A stretch of 64,000 bases of DNA, taken from positions 124,001 through 188,000 of the forward strand of contig NZ_JAINRC010000005.1 in assembly GCF_020400655.1 (NCBI RefSeq), written 5' to 3'. The notes beneath the pieces were generated by a model. It saw nothing but the letters and a program-made list of their open reading frames with translations, was not told the origin of the DNA and did not search any database. The position numbers and the translations under genes were made by a program. Shown here piece by piece: positions 34,469 to 42,570 of the stretch. This DNA comes from Streptomyces spinosus. GTDB taxonomy: Bacteria > Actinomycetota > Actinomycetes > Streptomycetales > Streptomycetaceae. Each line of letters opens with the position of its first letter. Within the stretch, counting starts at the first letter, position 1.

Positions 34469-34788
34469 ACACCGCAGGAACGATCGACCGCCCCCTCACG
34501 CACGACCCCAAGAAGCAGGCCCCGATGAAGCCGTCCACCAGCGAGCCCGCCGGCTCCGCGACCACAGACTTCACCACCACCGGCCCGACCGAAGCGCGCC
34601 AGAACAGGAACCGTGAGATGCAACTCATGCAAGAAGCCCTGGCTCGTGCCCATATGCACGAGCGACTCCATGACGCCGCGCAGGAACGCCGGGCCGTGCG
34701 CCTGGCGGTCGCGCAGCGGATGCAGCGGCGAGCCGAGCGCGCCTCGCTGCGCGCCCGCCGCGCGCTCGCCATGGCCGTCATGCAGTAA
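34465..34788 (+). CDS. Small basic helical protein coupled to wblC
   Basis: A 107-residue protein whose ATG overlaps the wblC stop, so it must be co-expressed with wblC. The N-terminal half is disordered (Thr/Pro/Lys). The C-terminal half (about residues 50-107) is predicted helical and rich in Arg, Ala, Met and Gln (AQERRAVRLAVAQRMQRRAE), amphipathic and positively charged. No family recognised. Strict coupling suggests a role in the same antibiotic-stress response, perhaps as a nucleic-acid or ribosome-binding accessory; that is inference. Confidence 0.75.
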   Translation: MNTAGTIDRPLTHDPKKQAPMKPSTSEPAGSATTDFTTTGPTEARQNRNREMQLMQEALARAHMHERLHDAAQERRAVRLAVAQRMQRRAERASLRARRALAMAVMQ

Positions 34789-34840
34789 CGGACACACCTG
34801 AGCAGCGGTGGCCTCCCCCAACAGGGAGGCGAAGCCTCCC

Positions 34841-34878
34841 CGCGGGGGCCGGTCCGGCCGAACGGACCGGCCCCCGCG
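34841..34878 (+). terminator. 16-bp GC hairpin after wblC operon
   Basis: CGCGGGGGCCGGTCCG (34841-34856) and its exact complement (34863-34878) surround a 6-nt loop, 52 nt after the stop. No T tract follows. Confidence 0.65.
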
Positions 34879-34916
34879 GTGCGTTGCGCACGCGGCCCCG
34901 CGGTGCGTTGCGCACG
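34872..34916. repeat. 21-bp direct repeat
   Basis: CCCCGCGGTGCGTTGCGCAC(G) occurs at 34872-34892 and again at 34896-34916. The first copy overlaps the 3' arm of the terminator hairpin. Confidence 0.7.
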
Positions 34917-34949
34917 ACGATCCGGCGGTCACGGAGTTATCGTCACCGG

Positions 34950-35162
34950 GTGACGAGTCTTCCCGGCGGAAGTGATCAGGGCGGCTCCACCGCGGAACGC
35001 CACCGCCCGGTGTGCGCCCGCTGCGGCTCCCCCGCCGACGGCCCCCAGCCGGCCACCTGGACCTGCTCGGTGGAGAACGGCGCCCGCCAGTACTTCTGCG
35101 ACGCCTGCTCCCGGGAAAACCTCCGGGCGATCGAGGGGCGGCTGGACTCGGCCTGGTGGTGA
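34950..35162 (+). CDS. Small zinc-ribbon protein
   Basis: A 70-residue hydrophilic protein with two CxxC knuckles (CARC and CDAC) plus a middle Cys (TWTCS), which suggests a zinc ribbon. The ending NLRAIEGRLDSAWW is likely a short helix. The GTG start has no ribosome binding site; a TTATCG box lies about 8 nt upstream, so the message may be leaderless. Conserved small proteins of this kind occur in Streptomyces, but I know of no function. Confidence 0.65.
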   Translation: MTSLPGGSDQGGSTAERHRPVCARCGSPADGPQPATWTCSVENGARQYFCDACSRENLRAIEGRLDSAWW

Positions 35163-35180
35163 GCTTCCTTCTCCTGGGGG

Positions 35181-35215
35181 CCTCCCCCCCGCCCCCACCC
35201 CTCCCCCCACCCCCC
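35181..35215. other. C/G homopolymer-rich tract between convergent genes
   Basis: The plus strand is almost pure C with runs of 4-7, so the minus strand has at least four G runs able to form a G-quadruplex. It lies between the convergent stops of the zinc-ribbon gene and the ABC1 kinase gene. Confidence 0.6.
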
Positions 35216-35234
35216 AGAACTCAAGGCACGCCGA

Positions 35235-36617
35235 TTACGCCCCCTCCGCCGACTCCCCGTCGTCGGTGCCGGTGTCCTCGGGTGCCTCGGCCGCGAAGCC
35301 CGGCAGCCATTCCTCCAGTTCCTCGCGGAGGCGTACGTCGGCGCCCAGTTGGCACAGGACCCCGATCGTGCTGAGGGTCACCCGGTGTATCAGCAGGTAG
35401 GCCGGCGGCAGGTTGAGCTGTCTGCCGAGCTGGTAGGCGGGGGAGCGGGGGTCGGCGATGCGGGCGGCCTGGCTGCGCATCCAGGAGCGGGTGAAGGTGA
35501 ACGACTCCACGCGGGCCGGCTCGATGATCGGCAGCAGGTAGTCGAGGACTGCGTCCGGGTCCAGCTCGACGGTCTCCTTCACGAAGCCCTCGGCGCACAG
35601 CAGCTCGTAGACCGTCTCCGCCTCGCCGTCCAGCGTCAGGCGCAGCGAGACGCCGATCGGGGTCGGCAGGCCGCCGGGGAGCCGGTCGACGGTGCCGAAG
35701 TCCAGCACTCCCAGGCGCCAGTCGTCCGGACCGTCCGGGCCGCCGGGCAGCAGCCGGAAGTTCCCCGGGTGGGGGTCGGCGTGCAGCAGGCCGGTGCGGG
35801 CGGGGCCGGAGAAGAGGAAACGGGCCAGGAGCTGGCCGGCCCGGTCGCGCTGTTCCCGGGTGCCGTCCGCGATGACCTCGGACAGCGGGATGCCGTCGAT
35901 CCACTCGGTGACCAGCACCTGCTCGCACTGGTGCACCACCGCCGGGACGACCACGTCCGGGTCGTCCGCGAACTCCTGCGCGTGGGCGCTCTGCGCCTGG
36001 GCCTCCAGCCCGTAGTCCAGCTCCTCCGAGACGCGGTCCCTCAGCTCGGCGATCAGCGGTTTGATGTCCATGCCCGGGATGAGCGGACCCAGCAGCCGGG
36101 CGAACCGGCTCAGTTGACCGAGGTCGGAGAGGAGTGCCTCCCCCGCGCCCGGGTACTGCACCTTGACCGCCACCTCACGGCCGTCGTGCCACACCGCCCG
36201 GTGCACCTGGCCGATCGAGGCCGCGGCGGCCGGCTTGTCCTCGAACTCCTCGAAGAGGTCGCGCCAGTCCGGCCCGAGCCGTTCCTGGAGTACCCCGTGC
36301 ACGGTGCGGGTCGGCATCGGCGGGGCGGCCTCCTGGAGCTTGGTCAGGGCCACGCGGTAGGGGCCGGCGATCTCCTCCGGCAGCGCCGACTCGAAGACGG
36401 ACAGGGCCTGCCCGAACTTCATCGCGCCGCCCTTCAGCTCGCCGAGCACCTTGAACAGTTGCTCCGCCGTGCGTTGTTGCAGCTCACGGCCGACGATCTC
36501 CGCGGACTCGCCCACGATCCGCTTGCCCAGCCCCCAGGTGGCCCGGCCGGCGAAGCCGAGCGGGAGCGCGGCGAGCTTGGCGGTCCGGGTGACCGCCTTC
36601 CGGGGAAGATCAGACAT
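35235..36617 (-). CDS. ABC1/UbiB-family atypical kinase
   Basis: A 460-residue ABC1/ADCK/UbiB protein. The family signature KxGQ is KFGQALS in the N-terminal helices, the Ala-rich loop is AAASIGQVHRAVW, and the ATP-binding Lys is in VAVKVQYPG. LLHADPHPGNFRLL supplies the catalytic loop and VLDFGTVDRL the metal Asp. Known members support isoprenoid-quinone or lipid metabolism through an ATPase-like activity. The ATG follows GGAGGGC at good distance and overlaps the upstream ThiF-like gene by 8 nt, which suggests joint function. Both genes also neighbour whiB7 in mycobacteria (from memory). Confidence 0.9.
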   Translation of the reverse strand: MSDLPRKAVTRTAKLAALPLGFAGRATWGLGKRIVGESAEIVGRELQQRTAEQLFKVLGELKGGAMKFGQALSVFESALPEEIAGPYRVALTKLQEAAPPMPTRTVHGVLQERLGPDWRDLFEEFEDKPAAAASIGQVHRAVWHDGREVAVKVQYPGAGEALLSDLGQLSRFARLLGPLIPGMDIKPLIAELRDRVSEELDYGLEAQAQSAHAQEFADDPDVVVPAVVHQCEQVLVTEWIDGIPLSEVIADGTREQRDRAGQLLARFLFSGPARTGLLHADPHPGNFRLLPGGPDGPDDWRLGVLDFGTVDRLPGGLPTPIGVSLRLTLDGEAETVYELLCAEGFVKETVELDPDAVLDYLLPIIEPARVESFTFTRSWMRSQAARIADPRSPAYQLGRQLNLPPAYLLIHRVTLSTIGVLCQLGADVRLREELEEWLPGFAAEAPEDTGTDDGESAEGA

Positions 36618-37824
36618 GCGCCCTCCAGGTGCCAGTCGGCCGTGCCGCGCCTGCTTCGCGTCGCCGCTTCGTCGACGGCCGTCGCACCGCCATTGTCGCG
36701 CGCGTCCCGCCATCGGTTGCGGAGTGCTGCCGTTTTACTCGCCCGGCCGCCCCGCAGTCGCATTCCGGATGCGGCCGGACCTGCCGGGCGCGCCAGTCCA
36801 GACCGGGCAGGGACACCTCCCAGCGGGTACCCGCGGCGGACGGTGAACACCCGTCGAGGAAGGCCAGGGCGTGTGCCGCGGCGAGGCCGGCCACCGCCGT
36901 GGCCAGCGTCAGGTCGCAGGCCCCGACCCGGCGGGCCCTTCCGGACCGCCACTGGGTGACCAGACGGGGCCAGGCCGGGTCGTGGTCCGTGCGGTCCCGG
37001 TCCAGGCAGCCGGCGCAGCCCGACTCGCCGGGCAGGACGAGCGGGCCGACGACACCCGTGCCCTCCACGACGCCGGCGTAGAGATGAGGGGTGCCGGTGG
37101 CCATGAGCGGTTCGGCGGTGGACGGGTCCGGGGCGTGTACGGCGACGTCGTCGCGGGGCGCGAAGATCACCAGGGAGAGGCCGGGCTCCTCTGCGCCGGA
37201 GCCCGGGGAGTGGGCGTGGCGTGGTGGGCGGTCCGGTGCGGCGCGGCGGACGGCGGCCCGGGCGGCGGCGTCCCTGCGGTCGCCCAGCGACTCGGCGGTC
37301 AGCCCGCCCGGTGCCAGGTCCCACGGCTCCACCCGGCCCACGTCGCCCACGTCGACCTCGCCGACGCCGGCGCCCGAGAGCACCGACGCGAGCAGGGCGC
37401 CGACCCGGCCCGCGCCGTGCACCCGGACACGCAGCGCGCGCCGGGCCGCGAGCCGCGCGAGCGCGCCGCCCGGCTCGGGTGTGAGGAGGGACAGTGAGGC
37501 GAGGTCGGGGCGCAGCCGTTCGAGGACGCCCGTCTTCTTCCGCAGTGCGTCGGCGGCCGGTCCGCCGCCGCGCGTGTCGTCGAGGAGGCCCGCGCGGGCG
37601 AGGCGCTCCACCAGCGCGTCGACGTGGTGGGCCGGGACGTCCGCGCGGCGGCCCTCCTCGCGCAGCAGCGGCAGTCCGCGGGTGCCGTCGAGCAGGTCCA
37701 GCAAGCTGCCGGTCGCCGTGGCGACCGGGCCCAGGGTCAGGGCGTGCGCCGGGGTCATCCCGAACTGCACGGTGTTGCGGTCGCGCCAGCCGCGCCGCAG
37801 CGCGGGCTTCACCACCGGATGCAT
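36610..37824 (-). CDS. ThiF/E1-like protein with N-terminal winged-helix-like region
   Basis: A 404-residue protein. Residues about 30-90 resemble a small winged-helix/PqqD-like region (LLDLLDGTRGLPLLREEG ... VERLARAGLLDD). The centre is a Rossmann E1-like fold (VHGAGRVGALLASVLSGAGV), and zinc-type Cys pairs are CAGC and CDCG near the C-terminus. This layout is seen in ThiF-like and RiPP leader-binding proteins. I see no precursor peptide next to it, so a post-translational-modification role is only a possibility. The start has GGGGGA upstream; an upstream in-frame start would add 28 His/Gly-rich residues. It overlaps the ABC1 kinase gene. Confidence 0.75.
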   Translation of the reverse strand: MHPVVKPALRRGWRDRNTVQFGMTPAHALTLGPVATATGSLLDLLDGTRGLPLLREEGRRADVPAHHVDALVERLARAGLLDDTRGGGPAADALRKKTGVLERLRPDLASLSLLTPEPGGALARLAARRALRVRVHGAGRVGALLASVLSGAGVGEVDVGDVGRVEPWDLAPGGLTAESLGDRRDAAARAAVRRAAPDRPPRHAHSPGSGAEEPGLSLVIFAPRDDVAVHAPDPSTAEPLMATGTPHLYAGVVEGTGVVGPLVLPGESGCAGCLDRDRTDHDPAWPRLVTQWRSGRARRVGACDLTLATAVAGLAAAHALAFLDGCSPSAAGTRWEVSLPGLDWRARQVRPHPECDCGAAGRVKRQHSATDGGTRATMAVRRPSTKRRREAGAARPTGTWRAHV

Positions 37825-37910
37825 GACTGGTCCCCCGTGTCCGTGTCCGTGAGTGCGTGTCTGCGCCAGCATGCCCGGGGCGTGGCCGGGGTGTCGGGAG
37901 TTATCCACAG

Positions 37911-37919
37911 GTTGGGGGT
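37911..37919 (+). promoter_or_regulatory. Isolated DnaA box upstream of ThiF-like gene
   Basis: A perfect TTATCCACA lies about 87 bp before the divergent ThiF-like gene start, in the 238-bp intergenic region shared with the metalloprotease gene. Confidence 0.4.
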
Positions 37920-38062
37920 GTTCTTCATATCAATTGGGCGGGGTGAAGTGGTGCAAAAAGGATGAATGAATCGGTCGTACGAATCAAACGCATGGTGGGG
38001 GATGCGGAGTGCCCCGTCCCCGGGCCGGGACATTGCCCCTGTTCAGCGGGTAACGTCGGGGC

Positions 38063-38668
38063 GTGCCCGCCGACCCACTGCACCGCGCCGGTGAACCACA
38101 GCGCAGTACGACGAGCCAGCCGCCCCGCGGCTCGGGGACGAGCGCGATCGAGGTCCGCAGGAGCGCCCGGCGCCGCCGGACGGTCTCCGCGTACCGCGAG
38201 GGCGACCGCACCGTCGTACTGATTCCCGCCCGGATGTCGAAGGCGGAGGAGCAGCGCTGGGTCACCCTCATGCTCGACAAGCTCGCCGCCCAGGAGAGCA
38301 AGCGGGTGCTGGGCGACGCCGAGCTGGCCGAGCGTGCCGAGCGGCTGTCCGCCCAGTACCTCGACGGCCGGGCCCGGCCCGCCTCGGTGCGCTGGGTCAC
38401 CAATCAGAACACCCGCTGGGGTTCGTGCACCCCGGCCGAGGGCAGCATCAGGCTGTCGCACCGGCTGCAGGGGATGCCGGAGTACGTGGTCGACTACGTG
38501 CTCTGCCACGAACTGGCGCATCTGCTGGTCCCCGGTCACGGTGCCGACTTCTGGCGGCTGCTGGAGTCCTACCCGCGCACGGAGCGGGCCCGCGGCTATC
38601 TCGAAGGGGTGGTCGCCGCCGCCCGGCTGCCGCACGTGCCGGGTGCACGTGACGAGCAGGAGACCTGA
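38063..38668 (+). CDS. YgjP-like (DUF45) zinc metallopeptidase
   Basis: A 201-residue protein with the YgjP/DUF45 pattern: VRRSARRRRTVSAYREGD at the start, the invariant NTRWGSCTP, and zinc motif HELAH (149-153) followed by HGADFWRLLES. These proteins resemble the minigluzincin SprT/WSS1 fold. A cytoplasmic peptidase role is likely, with unknown substrate. TAACGT ends 6 nt before the GTG, which suggests a leaderless message. It is transcribed divergently from the ThiF-like gene. Confidence 0.85.
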   Translation: MPADPLHRAGEPQRSTTSQPPRGSGTSAIEVRRSARRRRTVSAYREGDRTVVLIPARMSKAEEQRWVTLMLDKLAAQESKRVLGDAELAERAERLSAQYLDGRARPASVRWVTNQNTRWGSCTPAEGSIRLSHRLQGMPEYVVDYVLCHELAHLLVPGHGADFWRLLESYPRTERARGYLEGVVAAARLPHVPGARDEQET

Positions 38669-38813
38669 GCGGCCTCCGGGCGGCCGGCGCCCCGCCGGGG
38701 TGAGCGGGAGCCGTCCGGCGCGCCGGGCACCGTCCGTGTGAGCGGCCGGGTGCGGTTGTGTACCGGGTCTGTACCGACCAGCACCCTCGGGGGTCACTGT
38801 CGGTCTTTGCCGT

Positions 38814-38819
38814 TAGCCT
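38814..38819 (+). promoter_or_regulatory. -10 box for TerD-AIM24 operon
   Basis: TAGCCT gives a start near 38826 and a leader of about 37 nt before the first gene. The -35 region is poor, but two direct copies of TGTACC (about 38758 and 38770) lie upstream and might bind an activator. Confidence 0.35.
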
Positions 38820-38862
38820 GGCGCGACGCACTCACATTCGGGATGGGGGACGGTCGTAACGC

Positions 38863-40533
38863 ATGGCCAGGGAATTCCAACGCGGCCACAAGGCCAGGAT
38901 CAGTGACCTCACCGCGGGCACGGATCTGTACGTAGGCGTGCAGATCTCCGGCCCGGGACTGACCTTCGACATCAGCTGCTTCGGTCTGGACGCCGACGAG
39001 CGTCTCTCGGACGACCGGTACTTCGTCTTCTTCAATCAGCCGAAGTCCCCGGAGGAGTCCATCCAGCTGCTGGGCGCCCAGGCGGGTGACACGGAGTCGT
39101 TCCGAGTCACGCTCGACCGGATCCCCTCGCACATCCGCAAGCTGTCCTTCACGGCGACCGTCGACGGCGCCGGACAGATGTCCCAGATCGCTCCCGGATA
39201 CCTGCGCATCGTGGCGGGTGGCGAGGAGGTCGCGCGGTACTCCTTCAGCGGCGCGGAGTTCTCCACCGAGCGGGCGGTGATGCTCGGTGACTTCTACTTC
39301 AAGGACGGGTGGCGGTTCGCCGCCGTCGGACAGGGGTTCGACGGCGGTCTGGAGGCGCTGCTGAAGAACTTCGGCGGCGAGGTGCTGGAGGAGGAGGCGC
39401 CCGCCGCCCCGCAGCAGCCGCAGCCGCAGGCCGGCGCGGCACCCGGCTTCGCCCCGCCCGCCTTCGGCGCCCCGGCCCCCGCGCCCGCCCCAGCCCCAGC
39501 CCCAGCCCCCGCACCCGCTCCGGCCCCCGCGCCCGCCCCGCAGGGGTTCGCCCCGCCGCCCGGCCACACCCCGCCCCCGGCCCCGGCGCCCGGCCCGGAC
39601 GTGCACGCGGCGCCGACGGTCGTCGCACCCCTGACCCCGCCCGGCGCCGGCACCGTCCCGCCGCCGGCCGCGCCCCCGGCCCCCGCGCCCTACGGCCAGC
39701 CCCCGCAGCAGCCGTCCTACGGCGGCCAGCCCGGCGCGCCGCTGCCCCCCGGCTACGGCCAGCCCGCCCCCTACGGCGGCCAGCCCACCCCGCCCATGCC
39801 CCCGGGCTACGGACAGGTCCCCGGCCAGCAGCCCGCCCAGTACCAAGTGCCGCAGGGCGCGCCCCAGGGCGGTGCCGGGGTGACGGCCGCGCTCCAGGCG
39901 TTCAAGGAGACGCCGACCGGGCAGCGCTGGACCCAGCAGAACAAGAAGCTGATCCGCGTCGACCTCGGCATCGGCGGTCAGCCCGTGCTGGCCAAGCAGG
40001 GCAGCATGGTGCTCTACCAGGGCAAGGTCGACTTCAGCTACAAGGGCGCCGGGTTCGCCGGGCGGATCGTCGGCAACGCCACCGGCCAGGAGATGCAGCT
40101 GATGCGCTGCACCGGCCAGGGCCAGGTGTTCCTCGCCGAGAGCTCCACCCACCTGCACCCGGTGGAGCTCCAGGGCGACGCGATCTGCGTGTCCGCCGAG
40201 AACGTCCTCGCCTTCGACGAGAGCCTCCAGTACGAGGTCCGCCGCATCGAGGGCCACGGCATCCCCGGCGGCGCGCTGTTCACCATGCAGTTCCAGGGCA
40301 CCGGCACGATCGTCGTCAAGACGCACGGCACCCCCGTGGTGCTGCCGGTCACGCCGACCACCTTCGCCGACTGCAACGCCGTCGTCGCCTGGTCGGCCGC
40401 CTCCCAGGTGATCGTCTCCAGCCAGGTCCGCATGCGCCGCAACGCCTACCCGGGCGACACCGGCGAGAGCGTCAACCTCCAGTTCCGGGGCGCGCCCGGC
40501 AACTTCATCGTCGTCCAGCCCTACGAGGTCTAG
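38863..40533 (+). CDS. TerD-AIM24 fusion protein
   Basis: A 556-residue cytoplasmic protein. Residues 1-175 form a TerD domain (MAREFQRGHKARISDL, VGVQISGPGLTFDISCFGLD, FNQPKSPEESIQLLG), which in relatives binds calcium. Residues about 178-340 are a Pro/Ala/Gly/Gln-rich linker with long PA repeats. Residues about 345-556 form an AIM24 (TIGR00266) beta-roll domain. Known: TerD proteins belong to tellurite and chemical-stress systems, and AIM24 domains are found linked to them in actinobacteria. The next two genes are stand-alone AIM24 proteins. Confidence 0.9.
   Translation: MAREFQRGHKARISDLTAGTDLYVGVQISGPGLTFDISCFGLDADERLSDDRYFVFFNQPKSPEESIQLLGAQAGDTESFRVTLDRIPSHIRKLSFTATVDGAGQMSQIAPGYLRIVAGGEEVARYSFSGAEFSTERAVMLGDFYFKDGWRFAAVGQGFDGGLEALLKNFGGEVLEEEAPAAPQQPQPQAGAAPGFAPPAFGAPAPAPAPAPAPAPAPAPAPAPAPQGFAPPPGHTPPPAPAPGPDVHAAPTVVAPLTPPGAGTVPPPAAPPAPAPYGQPPQQPSYGGQPGAPLPPGYGQPAPYGGQPTPPMPPGYGQVPGQQPAQYQVPQGAPQGGAGVTAALQAFKETPTGQRWTQQNKKLIRVDLGIGGQPVLAKQGSMVLYQGKVDFSYKGAGFAGRIVGNATGQEMQLMRCTGQGQVFLAESSTHLHPVELQGDAICVSAENVLAFDESLQYEVRRIEGHGIPGGALFTMQFQGTGTIVVKTHGTPVVLPVTPTTFADCNAVVAWSAASQVIVSSQVRMRRNAYPGDTGESVNLQFRGAPGNFIVVQPYEV
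39470..39540 (+). repeat. CCAGCC-type microsatellite encoding Pro-Ala repeats
   Basis: A 6-bp unit (CCAGCC/CCCGCC) repeated about ten times encodes an uninterrupted Pro-Ala stretch in the linker of the TerD-AIM24 protein. Confidence 0.8.
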
Positions 40534-40545
40534 AGGGAGCCCGTC

Positions 40546-41226
40546 ATGAACCAGCCGCTCGCGGGCTTCGCCCCCGCACCCGTCACCGCCCGCATGGAGA
40601 ACCACGGCAACCACATGCTGAAGGTCGCCCTCCAGACCGGGAACGACCTCCTCGCGCGCGTGGGGTCGATGGTCGCCTACGAAGGCTTCATCCAGTACGA
40701 GCCCAACCCGCCCGCCGTCCGCCAGATCGCCCGCGACTGGGTCACCGGCGAGGGCGCGCCGCTGATGAAGTGCTCCGGCGACGGCCTGCTCTACCTCGCC
40801 GACTACGGCGCCGACGTCGTCGTGATCAACCTCAACGGCGACGGCATCTCCGTCAACGCCACCAACCTCCTCGCCTTCGACGCGCACCTGACCTGGGGCG
40901 TGGAGCGCGTCAAGGGACTCGCGAAGTTCGCCGGCCAGGGCCTGTGGAACACGAGGATCTCCGGGCAGGGCTGGGTCGCGCTGACCTCCCGTGGCAAGCC
41001 GATCGTCGTGGACTGCGGCGGCGGCGAGGACGAGACGTACGTCGACCCGGACGCGCTCGTCGCCTGGTCGCCGAACCTGAAGGTGAAGGGCAAGCGCAGC
41101 TTCAAGGCCCAGTCGCTGATCGGCCGGGGCAGCGGCGAGGCCTACCAGATGGCCTTCTCCGGCCAGGGCATCGTCGTCGTCCAGCCCAGCGAGGACAGCA
41201 CCGACCGCCTCCGGTTCCGGGGCTGA
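40546..41226 (+). CDS. AIM24 family protein (TIGR00266)
   Basis: A 226-residue single-domain AIM24 protein: MENHGNHMLKVALQTGNDLLARVGSM near the N-terminus, then repeating beta strands with MKCSGDGLLYLADYGADVVVI and FSGQGIVVVQPSED at the end. It follows the fusion gene by 12 nt with GAGGGAG as ribosome binding site. The function is not established; the domain forms a trimeric beta-prism and is seen with stress and membrane systems. Confidence 0.88.
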   Translation: MNQPLAGFAPAPVTARMENHGNHMLKVALQTGNDLLARVGSMVAYEGFIQYEPNPPAVRQIARDWVTGEGAPLMKCSGDGLLYLADYGADVVVINLNGDGISVNATNLLAFDAHLTWGVERVKGLAKFAGQGLWNTRISGQGWVALTSRGKPIVVDCGGGEDETYVDPDALVAWSPNLKVKGKRSFKAQSLIGRGSGEAYQMAFSGQGIVVVQPSEDSTDRLRFRG

Positions 41227-41243
41227 GGGGGAGCCAGAACACC

Positions 41244-41999
41244 ATGCAGAGCCCGCTTTTCGCACACAACGACGTCCAGACGCAGGAGCGCTGGAGCCTG
41301 CAGAACCCGCAGATGCTCCGGGTCACCCTGGAGGGCCACGACGACCTGCTCGCCCGCAAGGGCACCATGGTCGCCTACCAGGGCCTGGTCGAGTTCGACG
41401 CCGAGTACCGCAGCAACGGCCAGGCACGCGCGCGTGCGTACACCGGTGAGGGTCTGGACCTGATGCGCTGTCACGGACAGGGCACCGTCTACCTCGCGAA
41501 CCTCGCCCAGCACGTGCACATCATGGACGTCGAGCAGGACGGGCTGACCGTCGACAGCTCCTACGTCCTCGCCATGGACTCCTCGCTGCACCACGAGGTC
41601 GTCGCCGTCGACAGCCTCTACGGCATCTCCGGCTCCGGGAAGTACCAGCTCAACATCACCGGCCGGGGCCGGGTCGCCCTCATGACCTCCGGGGCGCCGC
41701 TGCTGATGCAGGTCACGCCCGACCGGTACGTCAACTGCGACGCCGACGCGATCGTGGCCTGGTCCACCGGGCTGCGCGTGCAGATGCAGGCCCAGACGCA
41801 CTCCTCCGGCGTGTGGCGCCGGCGCGGCAACACCGGTGAGGGCTGGGAGCTGAGCTTCATGGGCACCGGCTTCGCGCTGGTCCAGCCCAGCGAACTGCTG
41901 CCGCCGCAGAACGCGGTGATCGGACAGGGCCTCGCCGCCCAGTTCGGCATGGGACAGCAGGGCGCGCGCGGGCAGAACCAGGGCAACGTCTGGAGCTGA
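41244..41999 (+). CDS. AIM24 family protein (TIGR00266), second copy
   Basis: A 251-residue AIM24 protein, third domain of this type in the operon: MLRVTLEGHDDLLARKGTMV, LMRCHGQGTVYLANLAQHV and MGTGFALVQPSELLPPQ. It has a longer Gln/Gly-rich tail (GMGQQGARGQNQGNVWS). GAGGGGGAG precedes the ATG. The three domains are clearly paralogous yet diverged, so they may form a hetero-oligomer. Confidence 0.88.
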   Translation: MQSPLFAHNDVQTQERWSLQNPQMLRVTLEGHDDLLARKGTMVAYQGLVEFDAEYRSNGQARARAYTGEGLDLMRCHGQGTVYLANLAQHVHIMDVEQDGLTVDSSYVLAMDSSLHHEVVAVDSLYGISGSGKYQLNITGRGRVALMTSGAPLLMQVTPDRYVNCDADAIVAWSTGLRVQMQAQTHSSGVWRRRGNTGEGWELSFMGTGFALVQPSELLPPQNAVIGQGLAAQFGMGQQGARGQNQGNVWS

Positions 42000-42048
42000 G
42001 CCGCGCGAGGCGAGGGGGTGACCGCCCCGGCGGCCACCCCTCGCACGC

Positions 42049-42570
42049 TCAGAGCCGGGCGCGCGTGGCGTCCAGCAGGCGTACGACCGACGCGTCGGCC
42101 ACGCCCGCCACCTCGTCGTAGGCGTACCAGCGCAGGTCGAGCGACTCGTCGCTGATCCCGTGCACCGCGCCGGGCGGGGCCAGGACCGCGTACTGGACGT
42201 CGAAATGGCAGTGGCACGGCGCCGGGATCGGGTGCCGGTCCAGCCGCACCGGGCCACCGGCAAGCAGCGTCAGCCCGGTGATGCCGGACTCCTCGGTGGC
42301 CTCCCGCAGGGCCGCCGCCTCGAGCGTCGGGTCGCCCGGCTCGCAGTGGCCGCCCATCTGCAGCCACATCCGCAGCTTCCGGTGCAGCGTGAGCAGCACC
42401 CTGCCGCGCTCCGGGTCGACCACCAGGGCGCTGGCCGTGAGATGACCCGCGTGGCAGGCCTTCCACAGGCCGTCCGGGTGGGCCGCCAGATGGTCCAGGT
42501 AGGCCTGGCGCAGCTCTTCCTGGCCCTCGTACCCCTTCAGGACGAGGACCGCGTCGTCGTACAGGCTCAC
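42049..42570 (-). CDS. NUDIX hydrolase
   Basis: A 173-residue Nudix protein. The box runs from GGHCEPGDPT to REATEESGI with the expected G-x5-E-x7-RE-x2-EE-x-G spacing. A His- and Cys-containing strand (IPAPCHCHFDVQYAV) follows. The GTG start overlaps the stop of the upstream DUF2342 gene (GTGA), so the two are coupled. The substrate cannot be predicted. Confidence 0.88.
   Translation of the reverse strand: MSLYDDAVLVLKGYEGQEELRQAYLDHLAAHPDGLWKACHAGHLTASALVVDPERGRVLLTLHRKLRMWLQMGGHCEPGDPTLEAAALREATEESGITGLTLLAGGPVRLDRHPIPAPCHCHFDVQYAVLAPPGAVHGISDESLDLRWYAYDEVAGVADASVVRLLDATRARL

Noticed and set aside
37911..37919. Origin of replication
   Set aside because: Only single DnaA boxes are found, far apart. 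No dnaA/dnaN genes or box cluster is present.
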